Source: Smittium culicis
Lineage: Eukaryota; Kickxellomycota; Harpellomycetes; Harpellales; Legeriomycetaceae
Assembly: GCA_001970855.1 (NCBI GenBank)
Contig: LSSN01002470.1
Span: forward strand, 1-10,071
Length of the DNA stretch: 10,071 bases
Direction of reading: 5' to 3'
The notes under the pieces were generated by a model. It had not been told where the DNA came from. It made no database searches and saw nothing but the letters and a program-made list of their open reading frames with translations. Positions 1 to 8,307 of this stretch are shown here, one piece after another. Position numbers and translations under genes: made by a program. Numbering within the stretch: the first letter of the stretch is position 1; every line of letters starts with the position of its first letter.

Positions 1-112
1 TTTCGATTTAATGCTTCTTTGTATTTTTCTTGATAATTAATTACCTTCTTTTCGATTTAATGCTTCTTTGTATTTTTCTTGATAATTAATTACCTTCTTT
101 TCGATTTAATGC
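1..112. repeat. 49-bp tandem repeat, about 2.3 copies
   Basis: Two identical 49-base units occupy 1-49 and 50-98. A third begins at 99 and matches for about 14 bases before diverging near 113. The array is cut by the left edge, so the true copy number is unknown. The identity of the two full units points to recent duplication. Because 49 is not a multiple of three, no frame stays open through consecutive copies. On the minus strand one unit reads as about 16 sense codons (beginning K-V-I-N-Y-Q-E-K), but the next copy shifts the frame into a stop, so I do not call a gene. Confidence 0.92.
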
Positions 113-197
113 TAATTTCATTTCATTCGTTGCTTATAACAATTTTAATTGGTGTTTATTGTTAGAAAGAACCTTTTACAAGTATAATTTTCAGAAA

Positions 198-264
198 GTA
201 GAAGAAACCAAAAGTATAGAATCTGACGAGAAAGGTAATTCTTCGTCGGATTCTACACTTCTAC
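198..264. repeat. Long imperfect inverted repeat (hairpin)
   Basis: Bases 214-232 pair with 239-258, giving a stem of about 19 bp with two mismatch or G-T positions and one bulged base around a 6-base loop. A second 7-bp arm, 198-204 with 258-264, can extend it across an 8-base bulge on the left side only (its right arm shares base 258). The stem is richer in G+C than its surroundings, so it is unlikely to be a by-product of AT bias. It could be a small inverted-repeat element, a palindromic remnant, or an RNA hairpin. There is no T run after it that would make it a terminator. Confidence 0.75.
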
Positions 265-319
265 ATATATATGATTAAAATACACATATTCATGTGAAAC
301 TCTTTTTTTCGGTTTTACT

Positions 320-456
320 TTAGTAAATTAATCGATCAGGAACAAATCCTTTTTGAGGCAGAAATTCCATCATCCGTTTTTAACTATAAGGTCGTATATC
401 CTTTGAAAATTACAAATTTTAATTTTAGATACTGCAGAATTATCAAATTCAGCACT
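320..456 (-). pseudogene. Possible frameshifted coding remnant, unidentified
   Basis: On the minus strand two adjacent frames give protein-like text joined by a one-base shift. The first, 456 down to the stop at 370-372, reads 28 residues including K-I-C-N-F-Q-R-I-Y-D-L-I. The second, 373 down to the stop at 320-322, reads 17 residues beginning M-M-E-F-L-P-Q-K-G-F. Composition is less AT-driven than the flanks. I do not recognise a family, and both pieces are short enough to arise by chance. If real, this is a broken gene fragment, probably of a mobile element. Homology is not established. Confidence 0.2.
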
Positions 457-480
457 TTAATCAATTCCAATAAATAAATA

Positions 481-502
481 TAATAATAATAATAATAATA
501 AT
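481..502. repeat. (TAA)7 microsatellite
   Basis: Seven uninterrupted TAA units are followed by one T. This is a simple-sequence repeat typical of AT-rich intergenic DNA and likely polymorphic in length. Confidence 0.95.
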
Positions 503-623
503 TAAAAAGTAGATATTGATTTTAGTAATAATATTTACTGATAGTATGTTTTATAACAAATTTTTACGTTTTTCTTTCATTTTATACTATTCCTTTTTTT
601 TTATTGAATTCTTCTGTGGCTAT

Positions 624-660
624 GATTGGCTATTATTGTGGTTATTATACTATATATAAG
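624..660 (+). promoter_or_regulatory. Candidate core promoter: inverted CCAAT box plus TATA box
   Basis: GATTGGC at 624-630 is the exact complement of GCCAATC, the preferred CCAAT-box form. TATATAAG at 653-660 fits the TATA consensus TATAWAAR and sits in a slightly GC-richer patch. The 23-base gap and order suit a plus-strand promoter initiating near 685. The nearest open frame downstream is the weak ORF at 1063. Both motifs are short and TATA-like strings are common in such AT-rich DNA, so only the combination has weight. Confidence 0.3.
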
Positions 661-790
661 CCACGTATCACTCAGCTAAACTTTAAGCATTAATTTGGTC
701 TGTTTTTTGCTAATAATAGAGCACAAAAATTAAAACTCAACTAAATATATTAATCTCAGTTCCATTCATTAAGTATTTTAAAAAAAAATC

Positions 791-920
791 GTAACCTCAT
801 CTGAGATTTATGTTCATAAATATATATACTGTGTTTATATAACCCTTCTTTCTTGAGCTATTTAAAATATTTCCTAATTAAATATTAACTCTTAATAATA
901 GCTAATATTTGAGTTTGCAG
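791..920 (+). other. Possible leader intron (GTAACC ... CTAAT ... TTTGCAG)
   Basis: A donor-like GTAACC at 791, a fungal-type branch sequence CTAAT at 902-906 and a strong acceptor TTTGCAG ending at 920 are spaced as in short fungal introns, with the branch A about 15 bases before the AG. The supposed intron lies downstream of the candidate TATA box at 653. No start codon precedes it, so it would interrupt an untranslated leader or a non-coding transcript. The region 503-1062 otherwise shows no gene. Transcript reads are needed to believe it. Confidence 0.2.
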
Positions 921-1062
921 GAAAATCATCAAGAACCACCGAGTTTTATATATTTATATATTATAACTTTTAATAAACTGTAATTACACAAAATGGTTTT
1001 ACGTTTTGTTATAAACAAATGATACTTCACACAAGTTTTAAACTAGTTCCAAATTATATGAA

Positions 1063-1245
1063 ATGAAATTTTTAAAGAAAATTACTTCGATTACACCAAA
1101 GCTAATCGAATGGCTGGGTTCAAAAAAATGTTATTATTTAATGCTATCAATTAAAATTTTTGTGATATTGTATTTTTTAAATTATCATAATATTCAAAAT
1201 GATAAAAATTATAATATAATTCAACACATATACTCAAAAAAATAA
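1063..1245 (+). CDS. Doubtful small ORF, 60 residues, possible membrane segment
   Basis: The frame opens with ATG and encodes a basic N-terminus (M-K-F-L-K-K), a W near residue 18 and a hydrophobic run at about residues 25-39 (Y-Y-L-M-L-S-I-K-I-F-V-I-L-Y-F). An asparagine- and lysine-rich tail follows. A single-pass small membrane protein is conceivable, and a candidate promoter lies about 400 bases upstream. Against it: residue use is almost entirely what AT-rich codons give by default, an out-of-frame ATG lies just upstream, and my rough estimate is that a few ORFs this long arise by chance in 10 kb of such DNA. No family recognised. Confidence 0.12.
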   Translation: MKFLKKITSITPKLIEWLGSKKCYYLMLSIKIFVILYFLNYHNIQNDKNYNIIQHIYSKK

Positions 1246-1638
1246 TAATTTTAATCCTCACAATTAAAAACTTGAATCATTTATTAACTTGTTTATTAGA
1301 TTTATTATTATAATTATTACTATTCAAAAAATATAATAATAAAATTTTAACATGAATTTTTTATTGATCAATCGGAACAGAGAAATTAACGAATTATTAA
1401 AGTCAACAAATTTTTTTTATTAAAAAAAAAAAAATAATCACAAAAGCCACTATTTAAAATTGAAGATGCAAACTATTTTTATCTCTTTAGTATTAATTAA
1501 TAAGGAATTTGATTATAATTTTTGTATAATAAACTTTATTGGCGTAGACAAGTCTAATATCGAAACATTCACAATAAATTTTTGATTAGTAAATTTGCGG
1601 AAATAATTTTTATCAAATAATGCATGTTTGAAGTGATG

Positions 1639-1652
1639 GTTGTATATACAAC
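1639..1652. repeat. 14-bp perfect palindrome
   Basis: GTTGTATATACAAC is self-complementary over all 14 bases with GTTG/CAAC ends, so it is more than an AT run. It could be a dimeric protein-binding site or a cruciform seed. No neighbouring gene gives it a role, and chance remains possible. Confidence 0.45.
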
Positions 1653-2330
1653 ATAGATAAAAAACCTATATCTAAAAAAAAGCGAGATATTGATGAGATC
1701 TAGCACTATTTTTTTATAAAATTTATTTCAATTAATAAAATAAGTAATAAAACTATTTGAAACGATTGTAAAGGATTAAAATAAAATCTCATAATAAAAT
1801 GTAAACTTTAAATTATTATTTATATGCAATTATAAGCACAAATTATCCATATTGATAAAAATTTAGTATTTTATGATAATAAAATTTACATAAAAGTCAT
1901 ATACTACCTCTAATTTATATTTAATATTTTATTTTCACATATTATATTTATTCATTACAAATTTTTCTATTTAAATTAAAAACTTGATTGTAAATAAATT
2001 TTTAGCTTAATTAAATATATAGATATTTTCTGCTAAAATTTCGACTAAAAAATAATATTAAGCAGTTTTTTAATAAAAAAAATCAATAAAATAGCATACT
2101 TACGTTTTTATTTCAACTTTTTTTGATTATTAATAGCCGAAAATTAAAAAATGCATAGTATTTCGAGTCTATAATATTTTATCTTGGTGTAATAAGGTTC
2201 AAGTTTTTATTAGATTAAAAATAATAACATTAAATTTTAAATTAGTATAACATAAGTTATTATATGGTTTGTTTTTGAAGCAAAGTGATATAATTAAACC
2301 AAAGTAATTCCTGTAAGAAAAAATTAGTTA

Positions 2331-2355
2331 TAAAATAGGTCACCCCTCTATTTTA
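2331..2355. repeat. Stem-loop, 8-bp perfect stem
   Basis: TAAAATAG (2331-2338) pairs exactly with CTATTTTA (2348-2355) around a C-rich 9-base loop (GTCACCCCT). The C-rich loop is unusual for this region. No associated gene or T tract. Confidence 0.4.
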
Positions 2356-2761
2356 GGTATTTGTGATTAATATCATCAATTTCGTATATATTAAATAAAT
2401 CAAATTCCTAATATAATCAGGTAGATATAATATATATATAAAATAATATTAAGAAAACCCCAATTGGCTACTATTCTGATCAATCTGAAATAAAATAGAT
2501 TTAATGATGTGTTTGATAAAAGTGATACTTTTTTAGTCTTTTTACGTGTAAGCTAACCTTAATTAATCTATTTGAAAAGATAAACGTTTTATGTGAAATA
2601 TGAATATGAATATTTAATCGGAAAAAAAAAAAGATGAAATAGGATTTAAACAAAATAAATTATAATAAATAGTTATTTTTGATCGCATAATTTATAAAAA
2701 AAAATCTTATTAAAACTATAAGAAAAATTAATTATATTATTTCGGCTATAAAATGAATCAT

Positions 2762-2777
2762 CAAGATAAACATCTTG
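2762..2777. repeat. Stem-loop, 6-bp stem, 4-base loop
   Basis: CAAGAT (2762-2767) pairs with ATCTTG (2772-2777) around AAAC. Two further pairs, one a G-T, can extend the stem. It is compact and stable for its size, with no flanking gene. Confidence 0.35.
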
Positions 2778-3319
2778 GTTAAAATATTAGCGTTACTTCG
2801 GTGGATAAATATTAATATTATCAATAATTTATTGATTAATTATTTTGTTTAAAGTTTTTTTATCTAAATAATAAAAATAAGGATAAAATTTAAAAAATGG
2901 TAATTTAAACCTTATTTATAGCGGAGAAATGGAGTTTTTCTTGATAGAAAAATTCCAGAGTTAATGTTAGGTCAATTCTGACTTATAGATTATTTTAAAA
3001 TACGAAGATTATTGAAATTAAAATTAAAAATAGAAATAAAAAACCTGAAATTTTTTAATCATAATCAATGGGAAAATATATAAACTATTTTTTGTTATAA
3101 ATAATATAGAAATTATGTATAAAAAATGATAAGAATAATTAATTTTTAGGATAAAATAGATTCAGATGTATAGATATTAATGAATTTTATTATGTATCAA
3201 ATAGTTGAAATATAGAAAATTAATTAAAAAAATTAGGATATCATTTATATATAACGACAAAATTTTCATTAATAAAAATAGATACAAATTTATTGATAAC
3301 ATTGTAATGATTATATAGA

Positions 3320-3400
3320 TTGAGGAGTTTAGGTTACCTGGGTTCTTTTTTTGTTTACTCGGGACTCATAGATCGTCAGCTTAAGTAGCCACATCTTCAA
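3320..3400. other. Less AT-rich island of unknown origin
   Basis: This roughly 80-base patch stands out by its G+C against the surrounding desert. On the minus strand it contains a 21-residue frame from ATG at 3394 (M-W-L-L-K-L-T-I-Y-E) to a stop at 3329-3331. On the plus strand two frames stay open across most of the patch. The minus strand also reads CAG followed by GTAACC, which resembles an exon-intron border. It may be a coding or repeat fragment, but I recognise nothing. Confidence 0.3.
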
Positions 3401-3638
3401 TTATTAATTAATCGCTTTTTATTATGCAAGATTATTATTTATGTTGTGTGTTTAAAATTCATTCTAATAATAAGCATAATCGGTATAAAAATACAAATTA
3501 ATAAAATGATGAGAACTTTAGATCAAATTAATAGGAAAAAAATTTCAATCTCACTTTTATATAATCGATTTCGTTTTTTTCTTATTCTAATTCTTTTCTT
3601 CCATAAGATCTTTGTGATGTTTCGAACTCTTTACTCTT

Positions 3639-3658
3639 TATATATATATATATATATA
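3639..3658. repeat. (TA)10 microsatellite
   Basis: Ten uninterrupted TA units. Apart from a weak frame (see rejected items) and an A13 run at 3949-3961, the stretch 3410-4180 contains nothing I can assign. Confidence 0.95.
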
Positions 3659-4224
3659 ATATAGATTCCTTATCCACTTGATTTATTAAAATATTGAATA
3701 CATTTATTTGTTAACAGAGGTTTCTATAAAATTTTTATCTATCTATATATATTGATAAATTTCTTTTTAAAAAAATTAAAAAAGTTTATTTATTATGTTA
3801 TGATGAGTAGAAGGGAAATATATACAATAAAAAGGATAATTATTTTTATTTGAAATAAAAGTGCTAGAAAATAATTCCATAAATAATTCGTAAATAAATA
3901 CGACCAGAAAGTGTTCAATATTCAATAAAGAATATAAATGTAATTTTGAAAAAAAAAAAAATTATTCGATTTTAAAGATTTTTTGCATATGAGCAATTTC
4001 TGGCAGTTTTTTTATGCGAAAGATTTAAATTTTAAAGATTTTTTTGTCTTAGATTTGTACTTTGTGTTTAGCTATATTATTTCCATTATAAATTCATAAT
4101 AATATATTACCACTTTTATACATTTTAATTTTAAAATTTTGTATCAGAGTCATTGGAAAAACACATTTTACATAGTTAATTTTTAGTTAATAAAAGGAAT
4201 CCATTTTCCCAAGTTTTAATCATT

Positions 4225-4344
4225 ATGTTATTTTCTAAAAAAAATAAAATGAAAAAAAACAAAGAATCTTCTATTCAAGCTTATATTAGTATTGAACCAC
4301 ATAAAAAGCCTTGGGCAAATTTTAAGCATCTAGATGGAGTATAA
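4225..4344 (+). CDS. Doubtful small ORF, 39 residues
   Basis: ATG at 4225 starts a lysine-rich N-terminus (M-L-F-S-K-K-N-K), followed by a more varied C-terminal half (Q-A-Y-I-S-I-E-P-H-K-K-P-W-A-N-F) before TAA at 4342-4344. The frame is open from 4180, so the start is not fixed. Presence of W, P, H, D, G and Q makes it less of an AT artefact than other frames here. A CCCAAG acceptor-like site at 4208-4213 and GT sites near the end would allow it to be an exon. No family recognised; chance remains likely. Confidence 0.15.
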   Translation: MLFSKKNKMKKNKESSIQAYISIEPHKKPWANFKHLDGV

Positions 4345-4638
4345 GTAAAACTCTGAAGTATATTTAAATTTTGTGAAAGGTATTTATAAAATTATTATTT
4401 GGTAAAAATATATTAATTAAAACGAAATTTATTATTCTAGAATTTAATTTTAAATTCATTTGCAAAATTATGATAAATAGTATTGATCAAAGATAATTAG
4501 AATTGATATTATAACTAAAATATTTTAAAATTTGATTTTTTTTAATGCTTAGTGTTTAAAATTACATAATTTAAAAACTTCAGTCACCAAGAAAAATTTA
4601 AACCAAAGATGAATTAAATTTATTTTATATAATATATA

Positions 4639-4646
4639 GGGGGGGG
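4639..4646. repeat. G8 homopolymer
   Basis: Eight consecutive G residues sit between ATATATA and AGATATAT. Runs of A or T are everywhere here, but a G run of this length is exceptional in DNA of this composition. A binding site, a replication-slippage product or an assembly or sequencing artefact are all possible. Confidence 0.9.
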
Positions 4647-4930
4647 AGATATATTTATTATTTGGGATAGTGATCGAAAGATACGTAATTAATATATAAC
4701 CTACTTATAAAATAAATAATCACCTTTTCAATTTTATAATTATTTTATTTCTAAATTATATAATTAAAAAAATGCTAATTAAATCAAGTGCATAATAAAT
4801 TTTATTAATTATAAGTTAGTTTATTAGTTATAATATAAATAATCCAAGAATAACTTAAAATATAAATTTAAATTATCAATTTTTTCAACTATAATTGACT
4901 AAGAAAATTTTTTGTGATGTAATCGATTAT

Positions 4931-4965
4931 TTTCATTAGAGTTAAATACTCTGATACTAATGAAA
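4931..4965. repeat. Stem-loop, 9-bp perfect stem
   Basis: TTTCATTAG (4931-4939) pairs exactly with CTAATGAAA (4957-4965). The 17-base loop contains a competing partial pairing, AGAGT (4938-4942) with ACTCT (4948-4952). This is one of the longest perfect short-range inverted repeats in the desert. No adjacent gene. Confidence 0.5.
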
Positions 4966-6451
4966 TTAAATACAGCTTATTAAATTTTAAAAAATGAGAA
5001 TAATTTTTCTTTTGTTTGCATTATTTATACTAAATATATAGATATGAGTATTTTTAAATTATATGCTTTAATCGAATTTAATATATTTATACCAATTTTT
5101 TAAATAATTTAACAGGAGTGAATTAAATATTAATAAAATATATTTAATAAATAAAGCAATCTGTCAATTTAGAATTTAAATAAATTTCAGAATAAAAAAT
5201 TATTCTCAAATATTTTTTTTATGTATACTATTCTTGATTTATCTCATTAAATGAAGTGTTTATAAGATAGTTTAAACTAAAAAACAAAAATTTAAATAAT
5301 GTAAATTTTAAATAAATATTTTCGGCTCTATTTTAGAATTTAAACTTCAATTTTAATGCAATAAAAATTACCATAATAAACTATCATTTTCATGAAAAAT
5401 TTCATAAATATTAATTTTATTTTTATTGATTAACAAATTATTTGACGATTATATAAAGATTTTTAGCTTCATTAAATTGAAGATTTGATGTAAATATAAA
5501 TTGAATTATTTTAATAGAGAATAATCTATATTACAAATATAATTAGAAAATAAGCAGATTTATTTTCAAATAATTATTATTTTTTCGTGTATAATACTTA
5601 CTATATATAAATTGCTGTGTATGAAAAAATAATAATGTAAAATAGAAAATACGTGAAATAATTCTGCGCAATAAAAATAATTTTAATTGCTTTAATAGTT
5701 ATTATAAATATTAAAAGTGTATAGATGAAATAATTAAATATAAAAGTGCATTATTAGTGATTAAAATTTCTATAAAAAAATTACTATAGATTTAATTTAT
5801 AAAATGTTACTTTTTGAAACAAAATTTAAATAATATATATATTTTTGTTTTATTTAGTTAATATTAAGTAAAAATGCTAATTTTTGATAATAAGACTGAA
5901 ATAATTTTATACTTTCTACCACTTATACACTTTAATTCTTAGATGTTAATTTTAATTTTAATTTTTTTTCTTTTCTTTTCAATTATAATTCGATCTATTT
6001 TCGCTTTTAAAAATCGTCTTAACATCCTTATAAAAATTACAAATTATTTCAATTATCAAACTAAATTTTATCCACTCTGATAATCGATAATTTAAATATT
6101 AATATATAAGTTAAATTTAATGTATTTTTTTTGAAACATTATTGGGAATATAATCTTTATAGATAAAACTAAAAAAAGTCTTTAAATTTGTAAAAAATAT
6201 TCAATGCACTACAAATTTATTAATTATATTAAACTTAGTACGCTCCTCTAAAATGAATGCGATCTCTTAAGTTTAATTTTATAATCTAGCTTGCTTATAA
6301 AATTTCATTATTAAAGCAGAAAGTAAATAATATATAAAGGTATATATATTAATTAATGAAAAAAAAAATAAAAAAATTTTATACCCATAAATTCTGATAC
6401 TGGATATAAACCCACAAGATTAACGAGAAATAATAAATCACGAAAAAAAAC

Positions 6452-6489
6452 TCCACTCTCAGATATTCATTCAGTGGATTTGATATCTG
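6452..6489. repeat. Interleaved inverted repeats (pseudoknot-like order)
   Basis: TCCACT (6452-6457) pairs with AGTGGA (6473-6478), and CAGATAT (6460-6466) pairs with ATATCTG (6483-6489). The arms alternate as A, B, A', B', which is the order of an H-type pseudoknot rather than nested hairpins. A separate 7-bp hairpin follows at 6523-6542 (ATCAACT with AGTTGAT). No gene nearby explains them. Confidence 0.3.
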
Positions 6490-7184
6490 TGTTGCAATAT
6501 ATCGTGAATTTTAGTTCAAGTCATCAACTTTGAATAGTTGATATCACAATTATTCTTCTAGACTTTGGCGTAATCGATGAATTTGGTTAAATAATAAAAT
6601 ATTAATTTATTTTGAATTTTATGATCAGAAAAAAATTAGTATATTCTGGAATATATTAGTTATAGTAAATTAATAAATCGCTATTTCTTCAATTAATTAA
6701 ATATTAATATTTAGTATAAAATTTAGTGATGATAATTTCATTTCCTAAAAATTACAGATTTATGAATTTATCCTCTTTATTCGAGTTATTTTATATTAAT
6801 CGAATATTTATATAATTCATAAACTATCTCTATTTTTAATTTCATTATATAATAATTTTATATTTTACACAATACCTGTTTTATACTAAAAAAATATTTT
6901 GATATATAAGATAATAATTTAATAAAAAGAATAAAAATAATTTTTAAGCAATAAAGTTTAGACAGGATAAACGATGATAAAAATTCTTTAAATAAAGGTT
7001 ATATTGTGGTTGAATTAGTACTATAACTACATTTCATTTATATATTATTAGTTTACCCATTTTTAAATGTAAAAAAATGTCGTGTTTATAAGATTGACTT
7101 TCTTTTGGAATATAAAATTATCAAAGCGGGAAATTAATTTATAGTAAATTTTCTTAATATCTGTTAATAGTAAAATATACTTAG

Positions 7185-7228
7185 TGCCAAAGCCTAAATA
7201 GGATCTGTGTAAATTTGGCATTTTTTTT
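7185..7228. repeat. 7-bp inverted repeat followed by a T8 run
   Basis: TGCCAAA (7185-7191) pairs with TTTGGCA (7214-7220), and eight T residues follow directly at 7221-7228. The shape mimics an intrinsic terminator, but the context is eukaryotic and the loop is 22 bases. It lies inside the degraded RT region. Confidence 0.35.
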
Positions 7229-7260
7229 GTCATTTTATACTAATGATAATCCGATAATTA

Positions 7261-7464
7261 TTATAAATCAGATTTAAGTTGCTATTCTATAAACAATACT
7301 AGAAATAGAGAGAGAATAATTTATTCCTGTTTAACGTGTACAAAAATATTTTTAATTATTTTTTTTTGATTCAATCTAAATTGTATAGCGCCTAGTACCA
7401 CATATCGGGCCTTATATTTTTTTAGGTCCTTAAGGTATAAGGCGATGAATGTAATTATGCACCA
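7261..7464 (-). pseudogene. Reverse transcriptase N-terminal part of the decayed copia element
   Basis: This is the clearest piece. One minus-strand frame from W at 7464 to a stop at 7261 carries K-Y-K-A-R (7419-7405), then V-V, G at 7392, Q at 7383, I-F near 7347-7342 followed by V-H-V-K, I-L-S-L (7317-7306) and Q-L at 7281. Copia RTs show a conserved W, then [KR]YKAR.V..G..Q, then .F.PVVK, I..(I/L)L(S/A)L and Q(L/M)DVK. From KAR to the Q of the last motif I count 44 residues against about 45 in the family. Two stops interrupt the frame, at 7321-7323 and 7282-7284. The fingers-domain start is preserved; the YVDD active site is not found. Confidence 0.62.
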
Positions 7465-7742
7465 TCACTCAAAAAATCAATTAAATTGAAACTTAGGAAA
7501 TTTAATCATATAATTTTATTAATATAGTTAATATTATATTAATTAGAAAAATATAAGATCTAAAGCATTTACATTTTTAAATTTCTGCTAAAGTCAAACT
7601 TGCTAATTGAGGTATTTATGCAATTGAAGCTGATATTTAATTCCTAGAGTTTACTGCAATGTTTGCCCACTGAAAAAAATTCACGATAAAACAAAATGAT
7701 TGATTAATAATACTAAATAACAATAAATAAAAAGCTATGGAG

Positions 7743-7890
7743 TTTGACCAAAAAACCCCAAGAGGAAAAATCAGTCTTAGTAGTCTAATAACTATTTTTT
7801 CCAATTTTCCACGCCTTTGTATTATATTTCCAGTAAATCATGTAATGTTCATGGACCCTGGTTAGATTCCAAGCAACGGCAGTAGAATTA
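7743..7890 (-). pseudogene. Pre-RT segment of the decayed copia element
   Basis: A minus-strand frame stays open for about 36 codons from near 7890 and contains several W and Y residues, then continues past one stop. W at 7811-7809 followed by K, and W at 7760-7758 followed by L-V two residues later, are 17 residues apart. This matches the W(K).A...E ... N.TW.LV region just before the RT domain of copia polyproteins. A plus-strand ATG frame of 42 codons (7737-7865) overlaps and is most likely its shadow. About 240 bases of AT-rich sequence separate this segment from the RT start, more than the family allows, which suggests a later insertion. Confidence 0.4.
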
Positions 7891-8307
7891 GTTGTCTAAA
7901 TTGAAAAAAATTAATAAATTCTTACTTGATTTTACAAAAAGATTTTCTTTTTTTATCTTTAACATTTTTTTACTGGTACGATAACACGATAAAAAATGTG
8001 TGTTAAAGCAAACTAAAATTAATTATTGAAATATAAAATCAACAAATTCAAGAATACTTTGATTACCTAAATACAATCAGCCAAATAAAATAAACAGTTA
8101 GTATAATATTAATGTTGGTTATTTTTTGCTTAAAGAGTAATAAAATTTACTTATAAATTTTGAGTTAATTGAAGAATTCAATTCTTTGAAGAGCGTTAAG
8201 CATATTAATAATAATATCGCTTAGTGATTTTTATTATAGTTTTATTTGCTAATAATCCCAAATTTGCCACTTTTTATTAAACAAAGGTTTTTATTATTAA
8301 AACAGTA

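Larger units (their letters stand above)
1250..3319. other. Gene-free AT-rich stretch
   Basis: No supportable gene on either strand; stops are dense in all frames. Content is short direct AT motifs, an A13 run at 1422-1434 opposite a T8 run at 1411-1418 (a slipped hairpin), a 14-bp perfect palindrome at 1639-1652, and stem-loops at 2331-2355 and 2762-2777. The sequence reads as neutral intergenic DNA or completely eroded transposon. Confidence 0.7.
4345..6943. other. Gene-free AT-rich stretch
   Basis: No supportable gene on either strand. Notable items are a G8 homopolymer (4639-4646), a 9-bp stem-loop (4931-4965), interleaved inverted repeats (6452-6489) and a short hairpin (6523-6542). The right part, below about 6940, may hold the unrecognisable 3' end of the decayed copia element described at 6944-9553, since its RT catalytic motif, RNase H and a long terminal repeat would be expected in this direction. 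I cannot see them. Confidence 0.65.

Noticed and set aside
3446..3664. Plus-strand open frame of 72 codons
   Set aside because: It begins with GTG, which is not a normal eukaryotic start; the first ATG is at 3506. Its end is the (TA)10 microsatellite read as Y-I-Y-I, and the residues are what AT-rich sequence gives by default.
7185..7228. Hairpin plus T8 as a Rho-independent terminator
   Set aside because: The context is eukaryotic, the loop is long, and it sits within a dead element with no gene ending there.
7409..7443. Inverted repeat GCCTTATA / TATAAGGC with a CCTTAAGG palindrome between
   Set aside because: It overlaps the KYKAR coding block of the copia RT remnant, so the base pattern is explained by old coding sequence.
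7737..7865. Plus-strand ATG frame of 42 codons in good start context
   Set aside because: It overlaps the minus-strand pre-RT copia segment with its W-17-W spacing, so it is most likely an antisense shadow of old coding sequence.
7855..7881. tRNA-like T arm (CCTGG, loop TTAGATT, CCAAG) near a B-box-like GGTTAGATTCC
   Set aside because: The stem has a mismatch, the loop deviates from the consensus, and no matching acceptor stem or anticodon arm lies upstream.
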